A DNA stretch of 15,141 bases from Gracilaria caudata (Eukaryota > Rhodophyta > Florideophyceae > Gracilariales > Gracilariaceae): positions 1 through 15,141 of the forward strand of contig JASCIV010000649.1 of the NCBI GenBank assembly GCA_030374735.1, in the 5' to 3' direction. The notes beneath the pieces are model-generated. The model was given only the letters and a program-made list of their open reading frames with translations, did no database searches and was not told where the DNA came from. The position numbers and the translations under genes are program-made. Positions 7,665 to 15,141 of the stretch are shown piece after piece (position 1 is the first letter of the stretch; the number at the start of each line of letters is the position of its first letter).

Positions 7665-9472
7665 GCTGGATTGAGATCAGTAGAGTATTTCCTACCATGT
7701 ACAAAAGCCGAATTAGCAAGATACACTTCTGTTTCTCTTCGTAGGGAGTCAACCTCTGTCGCCAAACATACTGCATCTTCGTCTTCTGAGTCGGAGAACT
7801 GAAGTTCTGGTTTCTTGATAGCGTCCGGAGCATCATTAAGTTGCTCAGACATGTATGCGACGTCTTCTACGCTCACCATCGTAGAGGGTTGAGAAGCTTT
7901 CAAACGCCTGATCGCCGCACGGACTTCTTCCGGAGAGTGGCGCATGTAGGCTTTGTGATCCTTTCCACAAACGTAACAGCCTTTCACTCCTTTAATCCAC
8001 TTTGATGACAGCCGGCGCGGGCGTCTGTAGCGTTGATATTGCCCTGTGGAGACAAATGACCTCTTCGCTTCACCACCATAACGTCTGCCGAGACTATACA
8101 GAGCGGTACTTTCATCCGCGCGCTCTGTAATGTAAGAACTCGCCGATCTCGCTTCGTGGGATAGGAAAGTCGCAATACGATTTATTGCTTCTTGAGCGGT
8201 CTTCGGAACACGTTCGCGAAGCGATTGCTGAATGCGATCGACATCACAGGAAATTGCAAGCTGGTCTCGGAGTAGGTTGTCATGTTGGTAGTTAGCCGAC
8301 AACTGCTTCTGCAGGGTAGAAAGCTTGAAGGAAAAGGTTCGGAAAACTTCCGCTTCACTCTTTTCAGAGTCCTCCTTCATGGCCTCAGAAAGTTTCATGG
8401 TCTGCCACTGTAGTAGAACACGGTTACGCTGCTCCTCACTAGTGTAGAACTCAAACAGATTCTGACGGATAGCTTCGTAACTGTCTCCAATGCGATAGAC
8501 ACGCGTGTAGTAGGACAGAGCTTCTTCTTTCAGCATCATAGGGAGCGCCTCAGCCTTCTCTTGCTCCATCAGATGGCATACGCGTGATAGAGTTTCGTAC
8601 AACAGAAACGAGAACGAAAGGTCCTCATCACAGCGTCCACTGAATTTGTCACGCCCTTGGTATGACCGCATTAAACCATTGATGCCAAGGGAATGGCTAC
8701 CAGAACCGTCATCCTGTGGACGGGATACATTTACAGGAGAGGGGAAATTTTTCACAGCTGCGTTCGTTTCGTTATCAGTTGCACCACCGCTCAATATAAG
8801 CCTTCCATCCATTGGGTTTCGTTGTGGAGTAGGGTGCTGACGACTAACAAGTGGGAGAACGGGAGGTAAAGGGTGCTGATCAGTTGCAGTCGCTTCTACT
8901 ATAGGTCTATGATGAGCTCCAATCGAATTGTTAGCTGCGACTCTGCGATTTTCTGTAACGTTTTCACCAACTGGTGTTTCATGGTTGCGAACTTCAGTCC
9001 TGGAGCCCAGGAGCTGGCTCTCAGAGCCGGCGTTCACTGCAGCAGGAACAAAAGACTCCTGTAGAAGGCATTAAATTAAAGCCTGCGCTCGTGGAAAGAA
9101 GCGCTTACGCGTGACATGAACGCCATGGGAGAGCAGAAAGGCAACCCACCTCTGTGCCATCTGCTTGGGCATAGATTCAATAGTGTGCTTACGAAAGGTT
9201 GCAGTATATTCAATCTAGAGAGACTCTCCTGTGAAACCAGTAGACTTCAGAGCATCCAACATACTGCTACAGTAACACTGCACTTCTTGAGCATAGGCTG
9301 CTTTTTCAACAGAGCTTGCATTTGAAGGTAGTGGGTTCGGGTCATCGGCTTCGTATTCAGGTGCGGGACTCGGGTTCGAGAAGCCAGTAGCAGCCGGAAC
9401 AGCATTCGATTCAGCAGCGCCTTGCACCTCCGGAGAGTTCGGTGTACTGTGAAAAGATTCCTGGCCAGACAT
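7604..9472 (-). pseudogene. copia gag, one frame with two in-frame stops
   Basis: The start is ATG 9472 (MSGQESFHSTPNSPEV); the frame upstream of it lacks an ATG. The reading frame then stays the same down to 7604, broken only by TAG 9215-9217 and TAA 9071-9073. The N-terminal part is Pro/Ser/Asn-rich and disordered-looking. The retrotransposon capsid-like region has YQGRDKFSGRCDEDLSFSF, LMLKEEALSYY-type and LFEFYTSEEQRNRVLLQW sequence, followed by RVPKTAQEAINRIATFLS. A zinc knuckle CYVCGKDHKAYMRH (about 7981-7940) has C-C-H-H spacing rather than canonical CCHC, and the C-terminus is acidic (FSDSEDEDAV). Gag forms the particle that packages the element RNA. The two stops prevent translation. 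Confidence 0.8.
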
Positions 9473-9526
9473 ATTGCTTAGTTGTATTTGTCGACAAACG
9501 TTCGGCAAGACCGGTGACAGTTATAA

Positions 9527-9620
9527 CTATCAATCGGCCGTGGGTTCGAACCACTGGCGCGCGTGCGCGATAGCTCGAGATGCGCTGCTGAGGTCAGAAT
9601 GACAAGCAGACGCGGTGCAG
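9527..9620 (-). repeat. tRNA-like 94-bp direct repeat, right copy
   Basis: Same orientation as the copy at 4655-4748 and almost identical to it. The B-box-like GGTTCGAACCC is at 9552-9542 on the minus strand. It lies 54 bases upstream of the gag ATG, where a 5' LTR and primer-binding site would be expected. As LTR ends the sequence could be read TG..CA (minus strand, from 9618-9619), but 94-105 bp would be very short for a copia LTR, and the flanks (cttcc, gaatg) show no matching target duplication. Confidence 0.7.
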
Positions 9621-10022
9621 AATGGCAGGCGCAGATTGCGCGGACGTGCTGGAAGGTAGATAGATAAGACTGGTATAGTTCGTTGTTATTGTTTTCGATT
9701 CCAGTGCTATTCCACTCCCAACATCGACCTATATGATGCACTTGAAGTGCACTACACAGTAATGCATTGTAGTAATTATGCAGACTGCTTGACATACGCA
9801 TTTGCGTATGTTCATCATCATAAATGTTCTCATTCGTTTTGATCATCCTATGCAGGAAACCATCAAAGCAATCATCTCCTGTGGATTGTAGCATACACCT
9901 GCACACAATTGTACAAACTCACGTACGCGTCCGAATACTCACAGTAGCACCTCCCAGCACCTCTTCCAGAAATATTCTCACCACCATTCACACACATTTC
10001 ACACAACCTTCCCCACTTTCCC
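9621..10022. other. non-coding stretch upstream of a small ORF
   Basis: The left part is AT-richer with no protein-like frame; the open minus frame here runs through the repeat and looks accidental. Two compact palindromes stand out: GCACTT-G-AAGTGC near 9739-9751 and a longer one at 9792-9811. From about 9930 the plus strand is rich in C and short on G (cacctcttcc, caccaccattcacacac), like a 5' untranslated leader for the ORF starting at 10023. Confidence 0.4.
9792..9811. repeat. 20-bp palindrome
   Basis: ACATACGCA-TT-TGCGTATGT has perfect 9-bp arms around a 2-base centre. It lies about 210 bases upstream of the small ORF at 10023. It might be a protein-binding site or a cruciform-prone spot; nothing else shows its role. 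Confidence 0.45.
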
Positions 10023-10169
10023 ATGCAATCCTGTATCACATTCCGTCCCATTACGGGTCTCCGAGCCATCGGGGCTTTGTTCAAGTGGAGTGGCTTCATG
10101 GATGGTGCTTGGGAGAAGATTTGGGGGATTTCAGGCGGCATCACTTTCGCCACGATTTACGCGGAGTAG
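10023..10169 (+). CDS. 48-aa small protein, possibly organelle membrane subunit
   Basis: An ATG-to-TAG frame of 48 codons lies directly after a C-rich, leader-like stretch (ccactttccc before the ATG). The N-terminus (MQSCITFRPITGLRAIGALF) has Arg but no acidic residue and could be a mitochondrial targeting segment. The middle (KWSGFMDGAWEKIWG) is amphipathic, and the end (ISGGITFATIYAE) is a short hydrophobic stretch with a GG motif. Tiny proteins of this build occur among respiratory-complex and ATP-synthase accessory subunits, but I do not recognise this one. The frame is intact, unlike its neighbours. Chance is possible at this length; the leader context and the amino-acid composition argue for a real gene. 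Confidence 0.45.
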   Translation: MQSCITFRPITGLRAIGALFKWSGFMDGAWEKIWGISGGITFATIYAE

Positions 10170-10208
10170 GACTTTGTTCGACAATGGAATGTTAGAAATC
10201 GATTTGAA

Positions 10209-10988
10209 CTAGTGCGTATGTGTCTTGACCACTTGAGAATCTATATGAATCTCATTCAAATAACAACCTCCACCCGTGTTACCACTACTGCAACCCGCTG
10301 GTTCAGTGGAGATGTTGCTAGATCCCAACCCCTTGTTCGGGGAGTCCGAGTCGCTATCTTCGCACAAAGAAACACTGGCCTCGGATACATTGTTTGGTAA
10401 ATCTTCAACGACTTGGGAGCTTTCCTCCTGACCTTGGTTTTCGTCCGAGTAGGAGTAACTATCAGAAGTACTAGACTGCACACCAATGCTTGAAAATGAC
10501 TCATCTGAGGATTTTGATTTGAGACGCTTCTTTTTATCGTACCATGCTCTTCGTTTTCTCAGACGCAACTCCCGATACTGAGCAGACTCTTTCAATCTAT
10601 TTAACTTGTCTCGGCTTCGCCGACGTTTATTTTCTGCGCAACGATTCTTTTCAATCTCTCGCCACAATTTCTTTCTCAAAGACCCATTCGAAAGGTTTGG
10701 TGCTGATTTTCCAATATAATTCGATTCTTCCGACAGAACGTGCACATCCTCAGCAACAGCATCTCGGTTGCCTGTTGATCCTGAATCGAGATCGACCAGT
10801 ATTGCCCTGTTGTTGGGAACCAACACGTTTTGCACTGGGAAAGTAATACCCAATGGAAGGGTAACTGTTTTATATCCCTTATTCTTGGTCATGGTACGAA
10901 GAAGATCGTCCCAACTACTCTTCTCTATCCGAGAAGGAGAAAAAACCATATTTGGAACGTGCCGCGGACAGCACGCGGTACGTTCCAT
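10209..10988 (-). CDS. unrecognised 259-aa protein with basic and Ser/acidic regions, perhaps transposon-linked
   Basis: The first ATG is at 10988 (MERTACCPRHVPNMVFSPSR); the same frame is open upstream to 11036, so an earlier exon is possible. The N-terminal third is globular-looking (SSWDDLLRTMTKNKGYKTV, LPLGITFPVQNVLVPNNRAI). The middle is strongly basic and helical (LRKKLWREIEKNR, ENKRRRSRDKLNRL, RELRLRKRRAWYDKKKR), which would suit a nuclear signal and nucleic-acid contact. The tail is rich in Ser, Asp and Glu (SSTSDSYSYSDENQGQEES, CEDSDSDSPNKG). It has no internal stop. It is on the same strand as, and about 500 bases downstream of, the Tnp2 transposase relic, as the second gene of a CACTA-type element can be. 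That link is inference. No known DNA-binding family is evident. Confidence 0.45.
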   Translation of the reverse strand: MERTACCPRHVPNMVFSPSRIEKSSWDDLLRTMTKNKGYKTVTLPLGITFPVQNVLVPNNRAILVDLDSGSTGNRDAVAEDVHVLSEESNYIGKSAPNLSNGSLRKKLWREIEKNRCAENKRRRSRDKLNRLKESAQYRELRLRKRRAWYDKKKRLKSKSSDESFSSIGVQSSTSDSYSYSDENQGQEESSQVVEDLPNNVSEASVSLCEDSDSDSPNKGLGSSNISTEPAGCSSGNTGGGCYLNEIHIDSQVVKTHTH

Positions 10989-11045
10989 GTACTTGTGGCA
11001 AACGTCTGGGGCTAACGCTAGACGGGTGAACACAATTTACGTCCA

Positions 11046-11073
11046 AATAATTAGCATTATTTGGCTAATTATT
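11046..11073. repeat. overlapping inverted repeats, AT-rich
   Basis: AATAATTAGC (11046-11055) pairs perfectly with GCTAATTATT (11064-11073) around an 8-base loop. Overlapping it, CCAAATAAT (11043-11051) pairs perfectly with ATTATTTGG (11056-11064) around TAGC. The two hairpins exclude each other. The site lies just upstream (minus-strand sense) of the 10988 ORF. Confidence 0.6.
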
Positions 11074-11497
11074 CTCTCAACCATGACGAAAAATGTGCCA
11101 AGCTTCGACCTCTCGCGCTCTCTGCCCGCGAAGCGTCTTCAGCTCCTCCCCGTAATACGACGTCTCAACTTCACATCATAGATCACGTGCTACTTCGATG
11201 ACTCCGGCGGGGCCAGTTTCAAACTTCTTATAGAGTACCTTTCCTGCTACGCTCCTGCAATGGCCGTCATCTTGAAAGACCATTGTATTTCCCTACGGTC
11301 TTCCAGTTGAGGCACCAGGTGATATAGACACAAGGACTACCTCGCCACAATTTCATTGTGTTGCGTTCAACGAGGTCCCATTCTCTTTGCAACGATGCCG
11401 TTTCACCGTACGCGAAATCAGTATATAAGATGAAGACCGTTTCAATTTCATGTGAACCACCACTTGCCGGTATTTTCAAGTTGTTGAGGGTTGAGGG
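11074..11497. other. stretch between transposase relic and basic protein ORF
   Basis: A minus-strand frame at 11267-11479 (NLKIPASGGSHEIETVF, WDLVERNTMKLWRGSPCVY) is open but lacks an ATG and resembles nothing known; it could be decayed transposon sequence downstream of the transposase. The rest (11074-11266) shows no gene-like frame. Confidence 0.25.
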
Positions 11498-14496
11498 TCA
11501 CGGGCGAATTACGTCTTCGCGTTCCACACCACGCAGCTTCGGTAGACCACATGCGATCCTTGAACCTCTGTTTCTATCAAGTATATAGCGACGTCCTCTT
11601 GTTTCTAAGTAACCCACGACATGTTCGATACAATGGATTGGTTCAAAAGTTGTGTTTCTGCGCCCGCCTGCCATTGAGTACACAAGATCAAGTTCGGCAT
11701 TGTGGATGAGCCCGTACTGCCATTGAACTTCAACGAATATGAGGTAGAACCGCTCGTTTCTCATGCACGTCTGCACATAGACTTCAACAATTTTTCTTCA
11801 CGTATCCATAATACAAATCCTTTGCTACGCCAGCAGTCGTCTGATTTTGGGTGTGCTCAAAAGAATCTATGCCGGAGTTATGGTCTTCTTCTGCTGTGAT
11901 GAACTCTCCTGCAGTGCAGTACTTCTGTCAAGCATGGCCATTATTACGGGTTCTTCGATCAAACCATTCCTCTGTCTCACTGCTAAATTCTTCATTGTCC
12001 TTGCGCACGGAAAACACTTGAAACCTCTTAATGGCTTTGATGCTGTATGGGTGTAACATGCGATCTAAATGTTCAAAGATATAACCTTTGAGAGCAGCTA
12101 GCACACGCCTCGACAGCACTACGTTCTTTCCCTCCCCACGGACATACGCGTATCTTCGTTCTACTGAGCTTGAAGGCAAGCTTTCATTATTTGAAATAGA
12201 ACCTGAAGGCTTAGGAGGAGAAGAAAGATAGAGCTCGTTTTCGAAATCGCTGTGAGGTGCCATTCCATTATTCATGATGCTGATCGCTAGCAGCTTGTGA
12301 TTATTATGAAAAAGATGTGCGGATAGGTTTGACCTGGACTGCACCCTTCTGCCAATTTCTCCAAGAAGTCGCTCAACAAGAAATTGTGAAGTGATCGGAA
12401 GGGGACCACATTCATTCAGTAACCCCGGAAGGTGGAGAATTGCATGCGTGAACAAAACAAAATGTCACCAATCTTGATGTGAGTTTCCATATCCAGAGCG
12501 TGTTGAATTCAGGGTGATATGCGTGCAAGTAGGGCATCGTGTACAGCTCTGCGTGTCTTTTGAGGTCTTCTGCTTTTAATCGGTTCAGATCACCAAGAGG
12601 TAATGGTGAACGGCCCCTGGATACAGGTACTCCCGGAGAAGCCGTCATTAAATCTTGGTCTATGTTTTTCAAAATCTAAGAAGGAATGCAGTACCTCGGC
12701 AATGACGTGAGCTTTTTGTGCTGAGGGTGACCTCCAACTGCACGTTTCAGCAGTTTTTTGGTCCATCCAAGGAAAACTAAGTGCATCACCTCATATTGGA
12801 AGGAGTATTTGAAATCAACTGACAGTGATCTTAGACAGGAGAATCTCTTTATGCCGGTCGCCTTCGAAATTCTTTTCTTTTCAGCAGCAGTATGCTGCGA
12901 GTGCTCCAGTTTCCTCCATGTTGTCTTAATTTTCTTTGTACTACGAGGCTGACTGCACTCGAAGTTTATGATGTTACCAACTCTATAGGACGGTCGGCCC
13001 CGTATTAAACTTTGTTGTACGCTTCGTGGCTTGTCTGAAATCACACGTGAACACCTCAATTTCCGTACTAATACCTTCCGTTTGTGGCAGAGTCTGCAAA
13101 ACAATGTACCGGTATGACCAACGAAGCCAAGAACTTTTGAGGCTGCTGGCCAATCTGAAGTGAAGAACATCACAGGGATTTTTAGCATTCGGGTTCGATT
13201 GTCGAAGCAAATGATCTGTATTCCGTTTTGTAGCACTCGCAGATCTTGGACAAACTCATGCATGAATGTGTCGAAGTAATCGGATCCATGGGTTCCCGGT
13301 ATCACCCCGAAGACAATAGCATTACTAGCACGCGACCTCTGCTTCAAATTGAAGTTAAGCACATTTCCAACAACAGGCTACGTCGTAATTGGGTCGCCTT
13401 TTCTGGTCTTTGCACATTCAAAGCTATCAGTCGAAAGAGAGAGAGAAACCAAGATGGTCTCCTTTGTCTCGTCCCAGAACGTCATTTGACGCCAATACAT
13501 TCGTTGGAAGAGCTTTCCATCGAAGTAATCATGACTTTGAGCAGCGTTTTCAGATCCAGAACATGCGTCACGAGCTCATTTCATCCCATTTATGATCTCA
13601 AAATATGACTCTTTTGCCCTACATATTGCCTTAATTGCTGCGGAAGGCTTCAGGAACCAAAACTTCGAGCTTCCCAAACCCTTGATTGGGATTTTACACA
13701 CGGGACATTTTGATATTCCTCTTAGCTTCCCGGCGGAGGCATAGTGCCCCTCAGGACACATGGTGACGAAAGATTTCTGAAACAAAGACTGTTGTTGGGC
13801 AAAGGAGAGCAAACTTCGATAGGGAACTTTGGATTGTATTGGCTTTGAGGTTATTAACCTTGCGATTGTTCTTTGACAAATGTTTGAAATTTCAGCAGTA
13901 TAGAGAAATGAGGCGAGTCTTTTGTACTCTCGGGAAACTTCACTGGCTTCAAACACATGAAGTACACCAGGTTCAATAATTGAGGACCCAACTGATATCG
14001 AAGCTGATGAATTGTACTTGTTTATCGAGTCATGATCAGTATCTGCTTCATGCAACAATTGGCTTTGATTACCAGCAACTTCTGAGATACTTTGATGGGT
14101 TTGTAAACCTGCTTCAGGGGCCTGTCTTTCATTTTCCGAATCCTCTTCTTGTTCATCTCCCAGATGTGTATCTCCTCCAACTACTTCCTCATTGGCAGTG
14201 TCTTCATCGTTATCGATACCATTCCCGCAATCTATGTGAAAGGCATCATCATCAACATTGGGGTGCCTTGTTTCTATATCTCGCCCTAAATGGAGATTTA
14301 CGGCAAACTTTTCTGCAGGAAATAGAACCGAATCCGTTTTCTCAAACTTCCATCTACATCTTCTTCTCCACTGTGGGGATGAACCAACTTCATATTCAAA
14401 GGTATCAACTATCTCCTCCTCAATGCACGATATGACACGATTTTGCTCTAATACTTCCGGGCGCTCCCATCTTTTCCTTCTGCAATTCATTTTCAT
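11498..14496 (-). pseudogene. Tnp2-like (CACTA) transposase with several stops and frameshifts
   Basis: The start is ATG 14496 (MKMNCRRKRWERPEVLEQ). The N-terminal 200 codons are acidic. A zinc-binding pair CPEGH...CPVC lies near 13770-13690. Then come DYFDGKLFQRM (about 13510), the tnp2 core SNAIVFGVIPGTHGSDYFDT and HEFVQDLRVLQNGI (13330-13230), GFVGHTGTLFCRLCHKRKVL, and GIKRFSC...FQYEVMHLVFLGWTKKLLKR (to 12730). LNRLKAEDLKRHAELY and LHLPGLLNECGPLPITSQFL follow. The C-terminal part includes NERFYLIFVEVQWQYGL (11760-11710). Stops: TGA 13576-13578, TAG 13378-13380, TAG 12676-12678, TGA 11928-11930. Shifts: +1 near 12430 and an extra A near 11793. The family is inferred from the IPG..., GH.G...C..C and GIK...MH... 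pattern; the breaks are seen directly. Tnp2 proteins cut and paste DNA. Confidence 0.65.
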
Positions 14497-15141
14497 TTAA
14501 CTTTTCACCGGGACTAGAGAGCACGATATGCGTCTCACAAAATGTATAGAGAGCTGAGAGATCAGTTGGAAGAGGATGGAGGCTTTGGGAGGTGTGCGCT
14601 CTACTCAGCTTTCATACTTTCTCTGTGCTGAAAAGAAAGGCGCTCCCCAAAAGTATGCTTATTTTCAAAACCTCTGGGGCGCATCGCGAAATCATGGGAT
14701 CAATGATATGGTTGGACTCTACCCGGTACTTGCGTCTCACAAATACGGCCAAGCTTCCTTTCGTTCCGAGGTTCTAATCCACGAAGTCAGAGTACTTCAC
14801 GATGCTCAACTTCTCTTGCTCCGTTCTCGGAGCACTCTTTCACTCCTTGAACGCTCTGAAAGTCACATTCCAAGGGGATAGTGTTCTCCTAGGTTCTCTT
14901 TTGCTTCACACATACCGTGAGACGCTCCCTTGACGGCAACCGCTCGTAAGTGCATACGAAACGCGTTCTTCTTCTAGCGCCGAAACTCCATATCCTTTCT
15001 GACCGTAATGATGATGAATGGAATGCGAATTGGAGGATACATTTTGTAAAATGGGTTCTCGAGTACATCCAGTTACCGCGGACTCTCACTCCAATAGCTC
15101 GGCGCTACAACATGGCTCTGTTCACAATGACAGCTCTGGTC
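14497..15141. other. right end, no recognised gene; GCGTCTCAC repeats
   Basis: Upstream of the transposase ATG (minus sense). GCGTCTCACAAA occurs at 14530-14541 and 14732-14743, and its inverse GTGAGACGC at 14917-14925. Repeats spaced like this fit subterminal transposase-binding motifs, or chance. A minus-strand frame ending near a GTATGT donor at about 14916 (YERLPSRERLT) could be an exon entering from the right, but nothing identifies it. Confidence 0.3.
14576..14881 (+). CDS. unrecognised 101-aa ORF, doubtful
   Basis: ATG-to-TAG frame of 101 codons (MEALGGVRSTQLSYFLCAEK, GLYPVLASHKYGQASF, LLLLRSRSTLSLLERSE). No family is recognised, and there is no supporting context beyond its length, which is near what chance gives in a window of this size. 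It lies head-to-head with the transposase. Listed for completeness. Confidence 0.2.
   Translation: MEALGGVRSTQLSYFLCAEKKGAPQKYAYFQNLWGASRNHGINDMVGLYPVLASHKYGQASFRSEVLIHEVRVLHDAQLLLLRSRSTLSLLERSESHIPRG

Larger units (their letters stand above)
4655..9620 (-). mobile_element. decayed Ty1/copia retrotransposon between two direct repeats
   Basis: The domain order on the minus strand is gag, protease, integrase, reverse transcriptase, RNase H, which defines Ty1/copia (integrase before RT). Almost the whole coding length is recognisable, but it is cut by at least three stops and five frameshifts and cannot make a polyprotein. The RNase H stops short at about 4749, where a 94-bp repeat begins. The same repeat lies at 9527-9620, only 54 bases upstream of the gag ATG. 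I find no convincing primer-binding site (no TGG start next to the right repeat), polypurine tract, long LTRs or matching target duplication, so the true element ends are not established. The limits given are those of the repeats. Confidence 0.8.
10209..14496 (-). mobile_element. CACTA/EnSpm-like DNA transposon remnant (ends not found)
   Basis: The limits are those of the two minus-strand reading frames that plausibly belong together: the Tnp2-like transposase (14496 to 11498) and the basic protein (10988 to 10209). Only the transposase is recognised. CACTA..TAGTG termini with matching inverted repeats and a 3-bp target duplication were looked for by eye and not found: CACTACACAG at 9749 and TAGTG at 14879 do not pair. 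GCGTCTCAC repeats right of the transposase may be subterminal motifs. Confidence 0.4.

Noticed and set aside
8646..9064. Plus-strand ORFs opposite gag
   Set aside because: They are shadows of the gag frame on the other strand.
9478..9906. 142-codon minus-strand ORF
   Set aside because: It runs through the 94-bp tRNA-like repeat and gives the same RLLVILTSAAHLE peptide as the end of the copia frame, so the openness comes from the repeat; the rest resembles no protein.
9749..14883. CACTA termini (CACTACACAG at 9749, TAGTG at 14879)
   Set aside because: The sequences next to them are not inverted repeats of each other, so they are probably chance pentamers.

Overview
This is nuclear DNA of a eukaryote. 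It shows GT-AG introns (a GTAAGT donor inside a kinase gene), a Ty1/copia retroelement, a Tnp2 (CACTA-type) transposase and a WD40-TPR protein of the DCAF/WDTC1 type. The copia proteins and the nrc-2/AGC-VIII style of the kinase would suit a red alga, but that is a guess. There are no bacterial operons, CRISPR arrays or rRNA genes.

Layout. 40-1047 (-): 3' half of an AGC-family kinase gene, broken by two frameshifts and lacking the N-lobe. 1228-1914 (-): an intact but unrecognised 228-codon ORF. 2416-3543 (+): a WD40-TPR (WDTC1/DCAF-like) gene with three single-base frameshifts and a stop inside a WD motif. 4001-4477 (+): a degraded membrane-protein reading frame that faintly resembles the channel half of a pentameric ligand-gated channel. 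4655-9620 (-): a decayed copia element (gag, protease, integrase, RT, RNase H) lying between two nearly identical 94-bp direct repeats that carry a tRNA-like B box. 10023-10169 (+): a 48-codon intact small ORF. 10209-10988 (-): a basic/acidic low-complexity protein. 11498-14496 (-): a Tnp2-like transposase with several stops and frameshifts. 14497-15141: no recognised gene.

The main theme is decay. Both host-type genes and both transposon genes keep long stretches of recognisable protein, each cut by single-base indels and nonsense codons, and some catalytic residues are substituted. Only three ORFs look intact: the 228-codon ORF, the 48-codon ORF and the 259-codon ORF beside the transposase. 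The window is best read as a transposon-rich gene graveyard, although the excess of single-base indels also makes assembly error worth excluding. I see no clearly new functional system. The oddest items are the flanking tRNA-like repeats, the channel-like relic and the small intact ORF.
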